From Cyclobacterium plantarum (GTDB lineage Bacteria > Bacteroidota > Bacteroidia > Cytophagales > Cyclobacteriaceae), in NCBI RefSeq assembly GCF_011290685.1, contig NZ_JAANYN010000001.1, positions 727,325 through 791,324 on the forward strand: a stretch of 64,000 nucleotides of DNA, in the 5' to 3' direction. Made by a program: the position numbers and the translations under genes. The notes under the pieces are model-generated. The model saw only the letters and a program-made list of their open reading frames with translations. It did not search any database and was not told the origin of the DNA. Positions 37,019 through 45,789 of this stretch are shown here, in pieces (positions within the stretch are counted from its first letter, which is position 1; every line of letters begins with the position of its first letter).

Positions 37019-38044
37019 TTATGATGAGGAATTGCCGGATAAATTCAACTGCCAGTTCCAGCTGTCTCTGAGGGCATCTTCCAGGCTGAAGCGGGCAGTC
37101 CAGCCCAATTCATGGTTGATTTTTTCAGTGTCTGCCCAGACCTTTACCACATCTCCGGGTCTTCTGGGGCCTACTGTGTAGGTTAGTGGTTTGCCACTTA
37201 CTTTCTCGAAGGTCTCGATCACTTCCAGAACGGTATTTCCTTTTCCTGTCCCTACATTAAACCAATCATAGAAAGGAGATTTTTTATCCTTAAGGTAAGT
37301 AATGGCCCTCACATGGGCCTCTGCCAGATCCATCACATGAATATAGTCCCGGACGCAGGTTCCATCAGGAGTATCATAATCATTTCCGAAAACAGTCAAT
37401 TCTTTCCGTATACCAGCTCCGGTTTGGGTGACGAAAGGAACCAGATTGGAAGGCACCCCAATGGGCAACTCCCCTATATGTGAAGATGCATGAGCTCCGA
37501 TGGGATTGAAATACCGTAAGGCAATGGCCGAAAGCCTGGCCTTACTTTTCACCTGGTCCGATAAAATATCCTCACAGATTTTTTTGGTATTGCCATAGGG
37601 GCTTTCCGCATCTTTTCTTGGAGTACTTTCCTTGACCGGGAGCTGGTCAGGTTGTCCATATACAGTGCATGACGATGAAAAAACCAGGTTTTCTACCCCA
37701 TGCTTTTCCATGGTCTCCAAAAGAACCAGCAAGGAATTGATGTTGTTTTTGTAATATTTTACGGGCAATTGGGTGCTTTCTCCCACGGCTTTAAAAGCGG
37801 CAAAATGGATTACACCGGATAACTGATTTTCGGTGAATATTTTGTCCATCAGGAAAACATCATTGCAATCCCCTTCATAGCAAGGAGTTTCTTTTCCTGT
37901 GATTTTTTTCAGGCCGTCCACGGCACTTTTTTCAGAATTTGAAAAATCATCAATGATGATGGGTTGGTATCCAGCCTCGTACAAGGCTACGGCGGTATGG
38001 GAACCGATATATCCTGCCCCCCCGGTAATTAAAATTTTTTCCAT
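37019..38044 (-). CDS. galE: UDP-glucose 4-epimerase
   Basis: 341 residues from the ATG at 38044 (a TTG at 38050 would add two). The Rossmann motif GGAGYIGSH is near 7-15. The catalytic SSSCTVYG with S and Y...K (YGNTKKICED) is present. Lengths and motifs are those of GalE, which interconverts UDP-glucose and UDP-galactose for surface polysaccharides. It probably shares a transcript with the GH92 gene. Confidence 0.95.
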   Translation of the reverse strand: MEKILITGGAGYIGSHTAVALYEAGYQPIIIDDFSNSEKSAVDGLKKITGKETPCYEGDCNDVFLMDKIFTENQLSGVIHFAAFKAVGESTQLPVKYYKNNINSLLVLLETMEKHGVENLVFSSSCTVYGQPDQLPVKESTPRKDAESPYGNTKKICEDILSDQVKSKARLSAIALRYFNPIGAHASSHIGELPIGVPSNLVPFVTQTGAGIRKELTVFGNDYDTPDGTCVRDYIHVMDLAEAHVRAITYLKDKKSPFYDWFNVGTGKGNTVLEVIETFEKVSGKPLTYTVGPRRPGDVVKVWADTEKINHELGWTARFSLEDALRDSWNWQLNLSGNSSS

Positions 38045-38168
38045 GACCAAAGATAAAGTTTAATCCATATGCTGGAAAATAAACGGAATGAAAAAATGGT
38101 AAATGTTATAGATCAAACGATGGAGGCTTATTGAGGCAGGAATCCTTTTTATTATCATTTACTTTATT

Positions 38169-38176
38169 TAACTTTG
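38169..38176 (+). promoter_or_regulatory. -7 promoter element of rpsU
   Basis: TAACTTTG, a full TAnnTTTG match. Transcription would begin about 38181-38183, leaving a leader of under 20 bases that consists mostly of the Shine-Dalgarno sequence. Confidence 0.7.
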
Positions 38177-38183
38177 CAGGCTG

Positions 38184-38193
38184 AAAGGAGGTG
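38184..38193 (+). promoter_or_regulatory. strong Shine-Dalgarno sequence of rpsU
   Basis: AAAGGAGGTG sits 6 bases before the ATG at 38200 and is almost fully complementary to the 16S rRNA 3' end. Bacteroidota genes rarely have such a site because bS21, bS18 and bS6 hide the anti-SD; rpsU is the known exception, giving autoregulation by bS21. It also decides the start: ATG 38200, not GTG 38191. Confidence 0.8.
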
Positions 38194-38199
38194 TATTAT

Positions 38200-38394
38200 A
38201 TGATCGTAGTAAACGTAAAAGAGAACGAATCAATCGAAAAGGCGCTAAAGCGTTTCAAGAAGAAGTTTGACAAGACCGGAGTCATCCGGGAATTGAGAAG
38301 CAGGCAGCATTTCGAAAAACCTTCTATTACCAGAAGAACAGAAGTGATAAAAGCCGCTTACAAACAAAGGATGCAGGAACAGGAAGGAAAATAA
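38200..38394 (+). CDS. rpsU: 30S ribosomal protein bS21
   Basis: 64 residues from ATG 38200. The sequence MIVVNVKENESIEKALKRFK and the basic RRTEVIKAAYKQR tail are typical of bS21, which binds the 30S platform near the 16S 3' end. It has its own promoter and strong ribosome binding site, and a terminator that overlaps the start of the next gene. Confidence 0.96.
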   Translation: MIVVNVKENESIEKALKRFKKKFDKTGVIRELRSRQHFEKPSITRRTEVIKAAYKQRMQEQEGK

Positions 38395-38423
38395 CAAATC
38401 CTTTCTTTTTCATAAAAGTAATG

Positions 38424-38460
38424 AGCATATTGGTGTATTAAATCACCGATATGCTTTTTT
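38424..38460 (+). terminator. rpsU terminator overlapping the recombinase start codon
   Basis: AGCATATTGGTG (38424-38435) pairs with CACCGATATGCT (38444-38455) through 12 bp with one U-G pair, around an 8-base loop, followed directly by six T. The right arm contains the ATG (38451) of the following recombinase gene. Confidence 0.8.
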
Positions 38461-39335
38461 CATTTATAAGCTTCCTGGAAAACGAAAAAAGAGCCAGTCC
38501 ACATACGGTACTGGCCTACAAAAGAGATCTGGAAACCTTTATGGATTTCCTCCACACTGCTTTTGAAATGGAACAGGCAGAGGAAGCCAGCCACGCTGAA
38601 ATAAGAGCCTGGATGATAGACCTGATTGAAGAAGGGCATTCGGTAGCCACCGTTAACCGTAAAATGGCCACATTGCGGTCTTTTTATAAATTTTTATTGA
38701 AATCCGAAATCATCAGCAGGGACCCGACTTTTAAGATCCAATCCCTGAAAAAGGGCAGGAAACTTCCAGCCTTTATACAGGAAAAGGAGATGCAGGATCT
38801 ACTCCGGGAAGCCAATTTCGAGCCCGATTTTGATGGGCAAAGAGACCGCATGGTCATGGAGATCCTTTACCTCACTGGAATGCGATTGTCAGAATTAATC
38901 GGTTTACGCTGGGCTGCTGTGGATCTGGGAAATGCCCAAATAAAAGTATTGGGAAAAGGGAAAAAATACCGAATCATTCCCATTTCAACAGGCCTTCAAA
39001 AAAATATTATTTTATATAAAAAAGTATTTGAGGAAACATTTTCATTAATAGACGGAAATGATTATTTTATCGTTAAATTAAACAGGGAAGCAGCTTATCC
39101 CATGATGATTTACCGGATTGTCAGGAAATACCTTGAAATTTTTGTTCAGACCACCAAAAAGAGTCCCCATTTAATGAGACATACTTTTGCTACCCATTTG
39201 CTTAATAAAGGAGCTGACCTCAATGCGGTCAAAGATCTTTTGGGTCATTCAAGTCTTGCCGCTACCCAGGTTTACACCCATAATTCTATAGAGAAACTTA
39301 AGGCTGTGTATGAACAGGCACATCCTAAAGCGTAA
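38451..39335 (+). CDS. XerC/XerD-type tyrosine recombinase
   Basis: 294 residues. The N-terminal SAM-like core-binding domain covers about 3-90. The catalytic domain shows TGMRLSEL with the first arginine near 145, the lysine in the GKGKKYR hairpin, HLMRHTF with the His-x-x-Arg pair, LLGHSS with the second histidine, and Y in TQVYTH as nucleophile. It resembles the chromosome-dimer-resolving Xer proteins of Bacteroidota rather than an integron or phage integrase. Its start codon lies inside the rpsU terminator stem, so expression probably depends on read-through or on unfolding of the stem. hpf follows 31 bases later. Confidence 0.93.
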   Translation: MLFSFISFLENEKRASPHTVLAYKRDLETFMDFLHTAFEMEQAEEASHAEIRAWMIDLIEEGHSVATVNRKMATLRSFYKFLLKSEIISRDPTFKIQSLKKGRKLPAFIQEKEMQDLLREANFEPDFDGQRDRMVMEILYLTGMRLSELIGLRWAAVDLGNAQIKVLGKGKKYRIIPISTGLQKNIILYKKVFEETFSLIDGNDYFIVKLNREAAYPMMIYRIVRKYLEIFVQTTKKSPHLMRHTFATHLLNKGADLNAVKDLLGHSSLAATQVYTHNSIEKLKAVYEQAHPKA

Positions 39336-39366
39336 ATAAAAGTCAAACTTTTAAACATTGATTACT

Positions 39367-39672
39367 ATGAAATTACAAATGCATTCAATTCATTTCGACG
39401 CCGATCAGAAATTGATCAACTTTATCCAGAAGAAGGCTGATAAACTGGATACCTACTATGATCAGATCATTGACGGAGAGGTTTTTATGAGGCTGGATAA
39501 AAATGACAGAAGTGAGAATAAAATCGTGGAAATCAAACTGAATGTACCCGGAAAACAACTTTTTGCGAAAAGTCAGAATGACTCCTTTGAAGCAGCTGCA
39601 GATGATTCCATAGAGGCACTGAGAAGGCAGATCAAAAAATACAAGGAAAAACTCGTGCTGGCCAAGCAATAG
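39367..39672 (+). CDS. hpf: ribosome hibernation-promoting factor, short form
   Basis: 101 residues from the ATG at 39367 (a TTG at 39358 would add three). Compact beta-alpha-beta-beta-beta-alpha HPF/YfiA fold with the family segments MHSIHFDAD and EVFMRLD and a helical basic C-terminus. Being short, it lacks the dimerising tail of long HPF. It binds idle ribosomes in slow growth. It sits with rpsU and the recombinase and ends at its own terminator. Confidence 0.9.
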   Translation: MKLQMHSIHFDADQKLINFIQKKADKLDTYYDQIIDGEVFMRLDKNDRSENKIVEIKLNVPGKQLFAKSQNDSFEAAADDSIEALRRQIKKYKEKLVLAKQ

Positions 39673-39694
39673 CAACAACCTTTTGCAATACCTT

Positions 39695-39721
39695 AAAAGC
39701 TGCCTCAGGGCAGCTTTTTTT
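39695..39721 (+). terminator. terminator after hpf
   Basis: AAAGCTGCC (39696-39704) and GGCAGCTTT (39709-39717) form a 9-bp stem with a 4-base loop and a T tract. The convergent glycosyltransferase gene ends 30 bases further on. Confidence 0.85.
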
Positions 39722-39750
39722 ATGTTCCATTCCTTAGTACAACCCTTGAC

Positions 39751-41415
39751 TCAGTTTATGGGCTGCTTTACCTTTTCTGCCCAATAATATTTTTTTCCCC
39801 ATCTTAATTTTTCTTCCTCAGTTTCACCGCTCAGAATAGCTGCAATCATTTCATCCACATATTTGGGATCCCAATTCAGGCTGGCGAGTTGAATGCGGTA
39901 GCCATCTGCCGGAAGCCTTTCTTTGTTCGGTTGGTCACAGATAATGTATAGATAGCTGTCGGGAATATCTTCCAGCCTGCTAAAGGTTTTCACTTCCAGC
40001 TCCTTGCCCAGTCCGATTCTTATTTTACTGCCATAGTGCACATGTCCCAAAAAGGCAATGTGACTTCCCTCAGGAATTGGATTTTTTTCCAGAAAAGCAC
40101 TGATTTGGCGTCCCTGGTGGGGGATAGACAAAGGATGAGAGACCAGAGATAGATTAAAGAAAATCAATAAAATGGATATCCCTTGCAGCACCAGTGGCTG
40201 ACTGCCTTTAAGCGCCCCTCTGACCAGCATCAAGCCTATCAGCAGCCCTGCCACCCATTGGCCAAAGATCCAGACAGGACTGCCAAGTCCAATGTTCGCA
40301 AACAATGCGACTAAAAGTACCAAAGCATTGAGACCTATAAACAACCAGGTCCAGGGGGCCCATCCCTTTGGGTAGCCATCAGGCCATTTCTTCAGTAATA
40401 TCCAGGCCAGGCCTATGGCTGCCAGAGGAGTTACCGGCAGCAAATACCTTTCATAAAACTTGGAAACCAGGGCTGTCATGAGTATGATGGACAATACCCA
40501 AACCAGGATAAACCCTATAAAGGCCCGATTTTCATGGAAGACAGCCAGGGAAGTAGCTTTGATTTTTTTAATTCCAAAAAGGAACCAGGGGAAAAATAAA
40601 ACCAACATCAGCACCAGGGCGAATACAAAGTGACGGGCAATCAGCCAAATCCTGCTACCTACCCGCATGCCAACCTGGTCTTCCAAAAATGAATTCAGGT
40701 AAACCGGGCCAAATTTAAGGTACATGGCCACGAACCAAAACAGGGCAATGAAAATGCCAGTCAGTATGGCAGGAATGTGCATTAAAGTTTTCAAAGGCAG
40801 CGGTTTCCAGGGATTGACCCATAAGTAACCTATGGCAATCAACCCCAGAGCTGCAGCGGGGAGTCCCTTAACTTCAAAAGCCAGACCTATCCCCAGATAA
40901 AGCATCCAGAGGTACTTTTTTGGGGCTTCCTTCCCATAGCGAATTAATCCAGCGACTCCCAAAGCGGCGAAGGTCATGAAAAGCGACAATAAGATATCCG
41001 GTATGGAGCGGGTACTGCTAAATATAACTACCGGATGGGTTGCGGCTATCCAGGCAGACCATAGTGGAAGGTTTTTATTCGAACTACTCAGACGGGCAAT
41101 CTGATAGACCAGGGGGATGATGGCTGCTCCGGCCAGAAGGAAAAATATCCGGGAGCCCAGAGCAGAAACCCCAAAGACATTGAAGCCGGCAAGCACAAAC
41201 CAATAGGTAAGAATGGGTTTCTTGAAGCGCAGCATCCCATCGCCCAGATAGGTGGTAAGGAAGTCTCCGTTTTGCATCATCCGGATGGCGGCATCCGTGT
41301 AGTACATTTCATCCGGGTAGTGCAGATGGAAGTCCAGGGCAAAAGGACCTATCAACAACAGGAAGGCTACTGTGGGCAATTGATAGCCCCGGATCCATTT
41401 TTGGAGTAAGGTCAT
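39751..41415 (-). CDS. GT39/ArnT-like membrane glycosyltransferase
   Basis: 554 residues with about eleven hydrophobic helices. The first periplasmic loop carries HYPDEMYYTDAAIRMMQNGDFLTTYLGDG, matching the conserved acidic loop of the PMT/ArnT family with its catalytic aspartate, and RFKKPILTYW follows. These enzymes move a sugar from a polyprenyl-phosphate donor to lipid A, protein or another acceptor on the periplasmic side. The acceptor is not predictable. It could use the polyprenyl-sugar made by a GT2 enzyme such as the one encoded 1.4 kb away on the other strand. Confidence 0.88.
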   Translation of the reverse strand: MTLLQKWIRGYQLPTVAFLLLIGPFALDFHLHYPDEMYYTDAAIRMMQNGDFLTTYLGDGMLRFKKPILTYWFVLAGFNVFGVSALGSRIFFLLAGAAIIPLVYQIARLSSSNKNLPLWSAWIAATHPVVIFSSTRSIPDILLSLFMTFAALGVAGLIRYGKEAPKKYLWMLYLGIGLAFEVKGLPAAALGLIAIGYLWVNPWKPLPLKTLMHIPAILTGIFIALFWFVAMYLKFGPVYLNSFLEDQVGMRVGSRIWLIARHFVFALVLMLVLFFPWFLFGIKKIKATSLAVFHENRAFIGFILVWVLSIILMTALVSKFYERYLLPVTPLAAIGLAWILLKKWPDGYPKGWAPWTWLFIGLNALVLLVALFANIGLGSPVWIFGQWVAGLLIGLMLVRGALKGSQPLVLQGISILLIFFNLSLVSHPLSIPHQGRQISAFLEKNPIPEGSHIAFLGHVHYGSKIRIGLGKELEVKTFSRLEDIPDSYLYIICDQPNKERLPADGYRIQLASLNWDPKYVDEMIAAILSGETEEEKLRWGKKYYWAEKVKQPIN

Positions 41416-41493
41416 GGAGTAAAAATTGGCATGCGCAAAATTAAAAAATTTAAACTTTTGGGAAGATTTTTCTTCCCAAAAGTAAATGACAAT

Positions 41494-42636
41494 TTAAATT
41501 TTCACCCTTTTGCCGGATTCTGCCGATTTCAAAATGGCTTCTACGACTTTTATGTCTCGTAGGCCCTCCTCTCCGGGTACCAGTGGTGGCTTGTTTTCAA
41601 GAATGGCCAGTGCATCGTCGTCCATTTGATTGGCCTGTTGCCAGGGCACCTGATAGGGGTGATTGATTTCTCCCAGTGGGCTTTCTCCCTTCACTCCCGC
41701 ATAGGCAGAGTAAGGTTTCATTTCTATGTTACCCTGCTCACATTTCACTGTCAGGTAATTGATATTCTCGGCAAAACTGGTTTTGATATCCGCATAAATT
41801 TTTCCGGGAAACTCCAGTTTGGCTTCTACCACATCCGCTAAACCATCCTTGTAAATTTCCGGCCGGGTAGAAATGGCTTTGGCGGATACTACCGCTATGG
41901 GCTCCATATCTGTTCCCATACGGGCTCCCTGTATGGAATAAACCCCCATATCATAAATTACACCACCGCCCATTTCTTTCTTTTGTTTCCAGTGATCGGT
42001 TCTGTTTTCTGTGTATCCGGCCGCACAATCCACATATTCCACCTTGCCCAACTTATTTTCCCGGATGATGGACCGGTATTCCTGGGTGTTTGGCTCATGC
42101 TGCAGCCGGTAGCCTATGGTCAGTTGTACCTTGTTTTTTTTGCAGGCATTGATCATGTCCTGGCATTCCCGGCTGGTGACGGCCATGGGTTTTTCGCACC
42201 AGACATGTTTTCCCGCTTCGGCAGCCCGGATGGTATACTCCGCATGCATGGACGGGGGCAATACCACATATACCACATCAATATCCGGATTGTCTGCAAT
42301 GCTGTCAAAGGTCTGGTAGTTGTAGATGTTTTTCTCCGGTATCTGGTACTTTTCCTTCCATGCTTCGGCTTTGGAGGGAGTGCCGGTAACGATACCTGCC
42401 AGATAACAATGTTCCGTTTGTTGAAGTGCCGGGGCCAGCAGGTCGGTGCTGTAATAGCCCAGTCCCACCAGGGCAACGCCGATTTTTTCTTTCTTGTTGC
42501 GGGCAAGCAACTCATAAGGATTTACCAGAGCAAGGCTGCTTCCCAGCGCCAAGGTTTTGAGGGCATTTCTTCGGGAATATAAGTTCATCAGGTTTATCTT
42601 TTTGGTTTGATCAAGTAATGACGTAGGTTTAATCAT
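41494..42636 (-). CDS. Gfo/Idh/MocA family oxidoreductase with Tat-like signal
   Basis: 380 residues from ATG 42636. An in-frame ATG at 42588 would start just before SRRNALKTLALGSSLAL, a twin-arginine-like signal, and may be the real start. The mature part begins with the Rossmann strand KIGVALVGLGYYS and carries the WCEKPMAVTS motif with the catalytic lysine near 140-149. These proteins oxidise or reduce sugars and related compounds with NAD(P). Tat-exported members carry their cofactor folded into the periplasm. Substrate unknown; no sugar operon around it. Confidence 0.88.
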   Translation of the reverse strand: MIKPTSLLDQTKKINLMNLYSRRNALKTLALGSSLALVNPYELLARNKKEKIGVALVGLGYYSTDLLAPALQQTEHCYLAGIVTGTPSKAEAWKEKYQIPEKNIYNYQTFDSIADNPDIDVVYVVLPPSMHAEYTIRAAEAGKHVWCEKPMAVTSRECQDMINACKKNKVQLTIGYRLQHEPNTQEYRSIIRENKLGKVEYVDCAAGYTENRTDHWKQKKEMGGGVIYDMGVYSIQGARMGTDMEPIAVVSAKAISTRPEIYKDGLADVVEAKLEFPGKIYADIKTSFAENINYLTVKCEQGNIEMKPYSAYAGVKGESPLGEINHPYQVPWQQANQMDDDALAILENKPPLVPGEEGLRDIKVVEAILKSAESGKRVKI

Positions 42637-42789
42637 TTTAAATTTGCAGTTAATATAGGTAATTTTAATGGCAGGACAAATATTGGAGGCGGTCGAAAGT
42701 AGGTCAGAAAACAGGAATGAAGTTCATGTTTTGCCTGTGCTATTTGTTGCAGCTTCCAAAAAAACGTATTTTCGCCTAAATTTTGAAGT

Positions 42790-43743
42790 ATGGCCCAACC
42801 TGAGATTTCTGTAGTTGTTACCATTTTTAACGAAGAAGGCAATATTGCCCCTTTGCTGGAAGCAATTTATCATTCACTGGAATCAATTGACTACGAATTG
42901 ATACTGGTAGACGATGGCTCCACGGATAGTTCCGTAGATAAAATGAAGGCCCTGACAAACGAAAGGAGCCAAATTTTGATTTTCAACAAAAATTACGGGC
43001 AGACAACGGCACTTGCTGCGGGCATTGACCATTCGAAGGGGCAGTATATCGTAACCATGGATGGGGATTTGCAGAACGATCCCAGTGATATTCCCATGAT
43101 GCTGGATATGGCCAAAAAGGAAGACTGGGACGTGGTGGCCGGGAGAAGGGCCAACAGACAGGATGGTTTTGTGCTTCGGAAATTGCCCAGTAAAATGGCC
43201 AATTGGCTGATCAGGCACACCACCAAGGTGTACCTTTCAGATTATGGCTGTAGCTTGAGGATTTACAAAGCACAAATTGCCCAAAACATGGGCTTGTATG
43301 GTGAACTGCACCGGTTTATTCCCGTTCTCGCCAAGCACGAAGGCGCCAGGATGACTGAGGTGGATGTCAAACACCATCCACGCATACATGGGGCATCAAA
43401 ATATGGGTTGAGCCGCACCTTTAAGGTAATTGCAGATCTTATCCTGATGCTTTTTTTTCAAAAGTATTTCCAGCGCCCCATCCATATCTTTGGAACTCTG
43501 GGTTTGCTTTCACTGGCCCTGGGGATTTTGGTTAATTTTTATTTATTGGTGGAAAAATTAATGGGGGAGGATATCTGGGGCAGGCCCATTTTATTGGTAG
43601 GTTCTATTCTGGTGCTTGGAGGAATACAATTGATCACCACGGGCATTGTTGCCGAAATCATTGTCAGGACCTATTTTGAGTCCCAAAATAAAAAAACCTA
43701 CACCGTGAAAGCAATCCATCAAGGTGGTAAAAAAGAGGATTAA
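42790..43743 (+). CDS. family 2 glycosyltransferase, polyprenyl-phosphate sugar synthase type
   Basis: 317 residues. The GT-A catalytic domain (about 1-230) has VVTIFNEEGNI, VDDGSTDSS and the DxD-like MDGDLQNDP near 84-92. Two C-terminal membrane helices (about 235-257 and 272-294) follow. This layout is that of DPM1/GtrB-like enzymes that load a sugar onto undecaprenyl phosphate. The next gene, a flippase-like membrane protein, overlaps it by 20 bases, so the two probably cooperate. A TATTTTCG promoter-like word lies about 25 bases before the start. Confidence 0.92.
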   Translation: MAQPEISVVVTIFNEEGNIAPLLEAIYHSLESIDYELILVDDGSTDSSVDKMKALTNERSQILIFNKNYGQTTALAAGIDHSKGQYIVTMDGDLQNDPSDIPMMLDMAKKEDWDVVAGRRANRQDGFVLRKLPSKMANWLIRHTTKVYLSDYGCSLRIYKAQIAQNMGLYGELHRFIPVLAKHEGARMTEVDVKHHPRIHGASKYGLSRTFKVIADLILMLFFQKYFQRPIHIFGTLGLLSLALGILVNFYLLVEKLMGEDIWGRPILLVGSILVLGGIQLITTGIVAEIIVRTYFESQNKKTYTVKAIHQGGKKED

Positions 43744-44572
43744 ACTTTTACTGAAGATTCTCCTAACGGGAGCTGCCTTGTATCTGGTTTTTAACAAAAT
43801 TGATACAAAAGCCACCTGGCGTGTCATCCAATCGGCCCATATGGGATGGCTGTTGCTTGCCTGGCTTTTCTTTATTGTCTCAAAAGTTTTTAGTGCCATC
43901 CGGCTCAATATTTATTTCAAAGACATAGGACTGCAAATAGCAGAAACAAAAAACCTAAAGCTCTATGCCATAGGTATGTTTTACAACCTGTTTCTGCCGG
44001 GTGGAATTGGCGGAGATGGCTACAAAGTATATTTGCTCAACAAGTTGCACCAAAAGCCAGTAAAGCAGTTAATCAATTGTGTTTTGCTGGACAGGGGGAA
44101 TGGCCTGGCAGTATTGTTATGGTTGATGTTTGCGTTGATGCTTTTTGTAAATATTCGATTGGACTTCTTCCTTTCGTTTTATTGGTTGGGATGGCTTGGC
44201 CTAGTATTGCTGCCATTTGGATTTTACCTGGTCATGTTTTTGTTTTTCAGGTCATTTATGGGATCTATTCCATCCAGCACCGGATATTCCTTTCTCAACC
44301 AGGTATTGCAACTCTTCAGTGCTTTTTTTATTCTAATGAGTTTAGGGGTGGGGCAGCAGTATATCCCTTACCTTTTTGTGTTTCTGGTGTCCAGCACCGT
44401 CTCTGTCCTGCCCCTGACAATAGGTGGGGTGGGAGCAAGGGAATTGGTATTTGTATTGGCACACGATTATGTGGGGATTAACGAAAATGTGGCGGTAGCC
44501 TTTAGTCTTTTGTTTTTTTTGGTGACCGTAATGACCTCAGTCAGTGGTGTTTTTTTTAAGTACAAGGAATAA
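43724..44572 (+). CDS. flippase-like / LPG-synthase-TM family membrane protein
   Basis: 282 residues from a GTG at 43724, overlapping the GT2 gene by 20 bases. About seven hydrophobic helices are present. The motifs LFLPGGIGGDGYKVYLL near 87-103 and SVLPLTIGGVGARELVF near 222-238 are those of the UPF0104/LPG_synthase_TM family. It lacks the soluble transferase domain of MprF, so a lipid-carrier-linked sugar flipping or synthase-accessory role beside the GT2 enzyme is likely but not proven. Confidence 0.88.
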   Translation: MVKKRIKLLLKILLTGAALYLVFNKIDTKATWRVIQSAHMGWLLLAWLFFIVSKVFSAIRLNIYFKDIGLQIAETKNLKLYAIGMFYNLFLPGGIGGDGYKVYLLNKLHQKPVKQLINCVLLDRGNGLAVLLWLMFALMLFVNIRLDFFLSFYWLGWLGLVLLPFGFYLVMFLFFRSFMGSIPSSTGYSFLNQVLQLFSAFFILMSLGVGQQYIPYLFVFLVSSTVSVLPLTIGGVGARELVFVLAHDYVGINENVAVAFSLLFFLVTVMTSVSGVFFKYKE

Positions 44573-44675
44573 AAAGAAATTTTTCGTGGTAGGGATGTAG
44601 CATTCCGGGACCTTGTCTCGTATGGAGGACAATGAGCGCTCATTTGTTTTAGTTAACCATAAAAAAATCAAGAAA

Positions 44676-45173
44676 ATGATTACTACGCTTAGAAAAATTA
44701 CGCTTTTATTAGGTTCGGGCTTGCTTATGATAAATTTGGTGGGTTGCAATGAGGATGAGGAACCCTGTACCGACCAAACCCTGGAACCATTGCGCTTGAT
44801 AGTTACCGATACGGATGATAATAACTTGCTTGATGAAGATTCAGATTACGAATTAGCAGATTTCAAGCTTTATTATCAGGACGGCTCCGATTGGGTTGAA
44901 CTTACTGTAGAGCTTGACGAAACCTCTGCAGAGCTGCCTTTTATTGAATCCATGGAAGCTGCCGAAGAAAGCCTGGAGGGCAATACGGAATTTCAATTGG
45001 TATTGGCCGAAGACGAGTCGGTAACCTTTGATTTTGTAGTTACCATGTCTGATACCAGCGGTTGTGATGTGTATTCCTATGAAGCGACTGATACGGATGG
45101 AGAAGACCTGGAACAGCCTGCTGATGGAACGCCAAAACCGTATATCATTAAGATTGATCTGGAAACAGCATAA
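44676..45173 (+). CDS. small acidic lipoprotein, unknown
   Basis: 165 residues from the ATG at 44676, which directly precedes a lipoprotein signal ending in LVGC (C24); the frame extends upstream to 44613 but that would add 21 polar residues. The mature part is strongly acidic, with many Asp and Glu residues, and looks beta-rich with an immunoglobulin-like feel. Two further cysteines near 31 and 136 might pair. No family recognised. A terminator follows. Confidence 0.75.
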   Translation: MITTLRKITLLLGSGLLMINLVGCNEDEEPCTDQTLEPLRLIVTDTDDNNLLDEDSDYELADFKLYYQDGSDWVELTVELDETSAELPFIESMEAAEESLEGNTEFQLVLAEDESVTFDFVVTMSDTSGCDVYSYEATDTDGEDLEQPADGTPKPYIIKIDLETA

Positions 45174-45192
45174 TAAAATTTTTGGAGTCAAG

Positions 45193-45228
45193 ACTACCTT
45201 TCCTTTTCAGGGAAAGGTAGTTTTAATC
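45193..45228 (+). terminator. terminator after the acidic lipoprotein gene
   Basis: ACTACCTTTCC (45193-45203) and GGAAAGGTAGT (45211-45221) form a perfect 11-bp stem with a 7-base loop, followed by TTTTAATCT. Confidence 0.8.
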
Positions 45229-45343
45229 TCGGGGAACGGTATTGAGGCCCGTGCTATTTTTGAGAAATCAAGGCATAATTTTTTTAGGTAAAAAAAATTG
45301 TGCGACTTTTGAGATATTAACCACCATATAAGCTGGCTTAAAA

Positions 45344-45760
45344 ATGTACCATTACGACTATCCCCGACCTGCCCTGAGTACCGATGCTGTCGTCCATGAT
45401 GTACGGGAAAACCGGATATTGTTGATTAGACGAAAAAATGAACCTTTTAAGGGTCAATGGGCCCTTCCCGGAGGTTTTGTGGAGGAGTACGAGTTGCCCG
45501 CTGATGCCTGCAGAAGAGAGATGAAGGAGGAAACCAACCTGGATTTGACCGGGGAGAAAATGCTGGGAGTTTTCGCCGAAAAGGGCAGGGATCCACGCGG
45601 CTGGATGGTAAGTGTGTCCTTTTACTTTTGCCTGAAGGAACAGCTTAGCCCAAGGGCAGGATCGGACAGCAGTGAGGCCCTTTGGTTTCCGCTTACAGAA
45701 CTACCGGACCTTGCCTTTGACCACCTCAAAATGGTTCAGGCAGCGGGATTGATTGAATAA
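45344..45760 (+). CDS. Nudix hydrolase
   Basis: 138 residues. The Nudix box is complete apart from its usual late glycine: G-G-F-V-E-E-Y-E ... R-R-E-M-K-E-E-T-N-L at about 45-68, with the REMKEE metal-binding glutamates. Substrates of this group are nucleoside diphosphates linked to another moiety. The start (YDYPRPALSTDAVV) resembles ADP-ribose or NAD-related Nudix proteins of Bacteroidota, but the substrate is open. Downstream lies a repeat array. Confidence 0.92.
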   Translation: MYHYDYPRPALSTDAVVHDVRENRILLIRRKNEPFKGQWALPGGFVEEYELPADACRREMKEETNLDLTGEKMLGVFAEKGRDPRGWMVSVSFYFCLKEQLSPRAGSDSSEALWFPLTELPDLAFDHLKMVQAAGLIE

Positions 45761-45789
45761 GGGTTCTTTTTTCAGAAAGAAAAAGGGAT

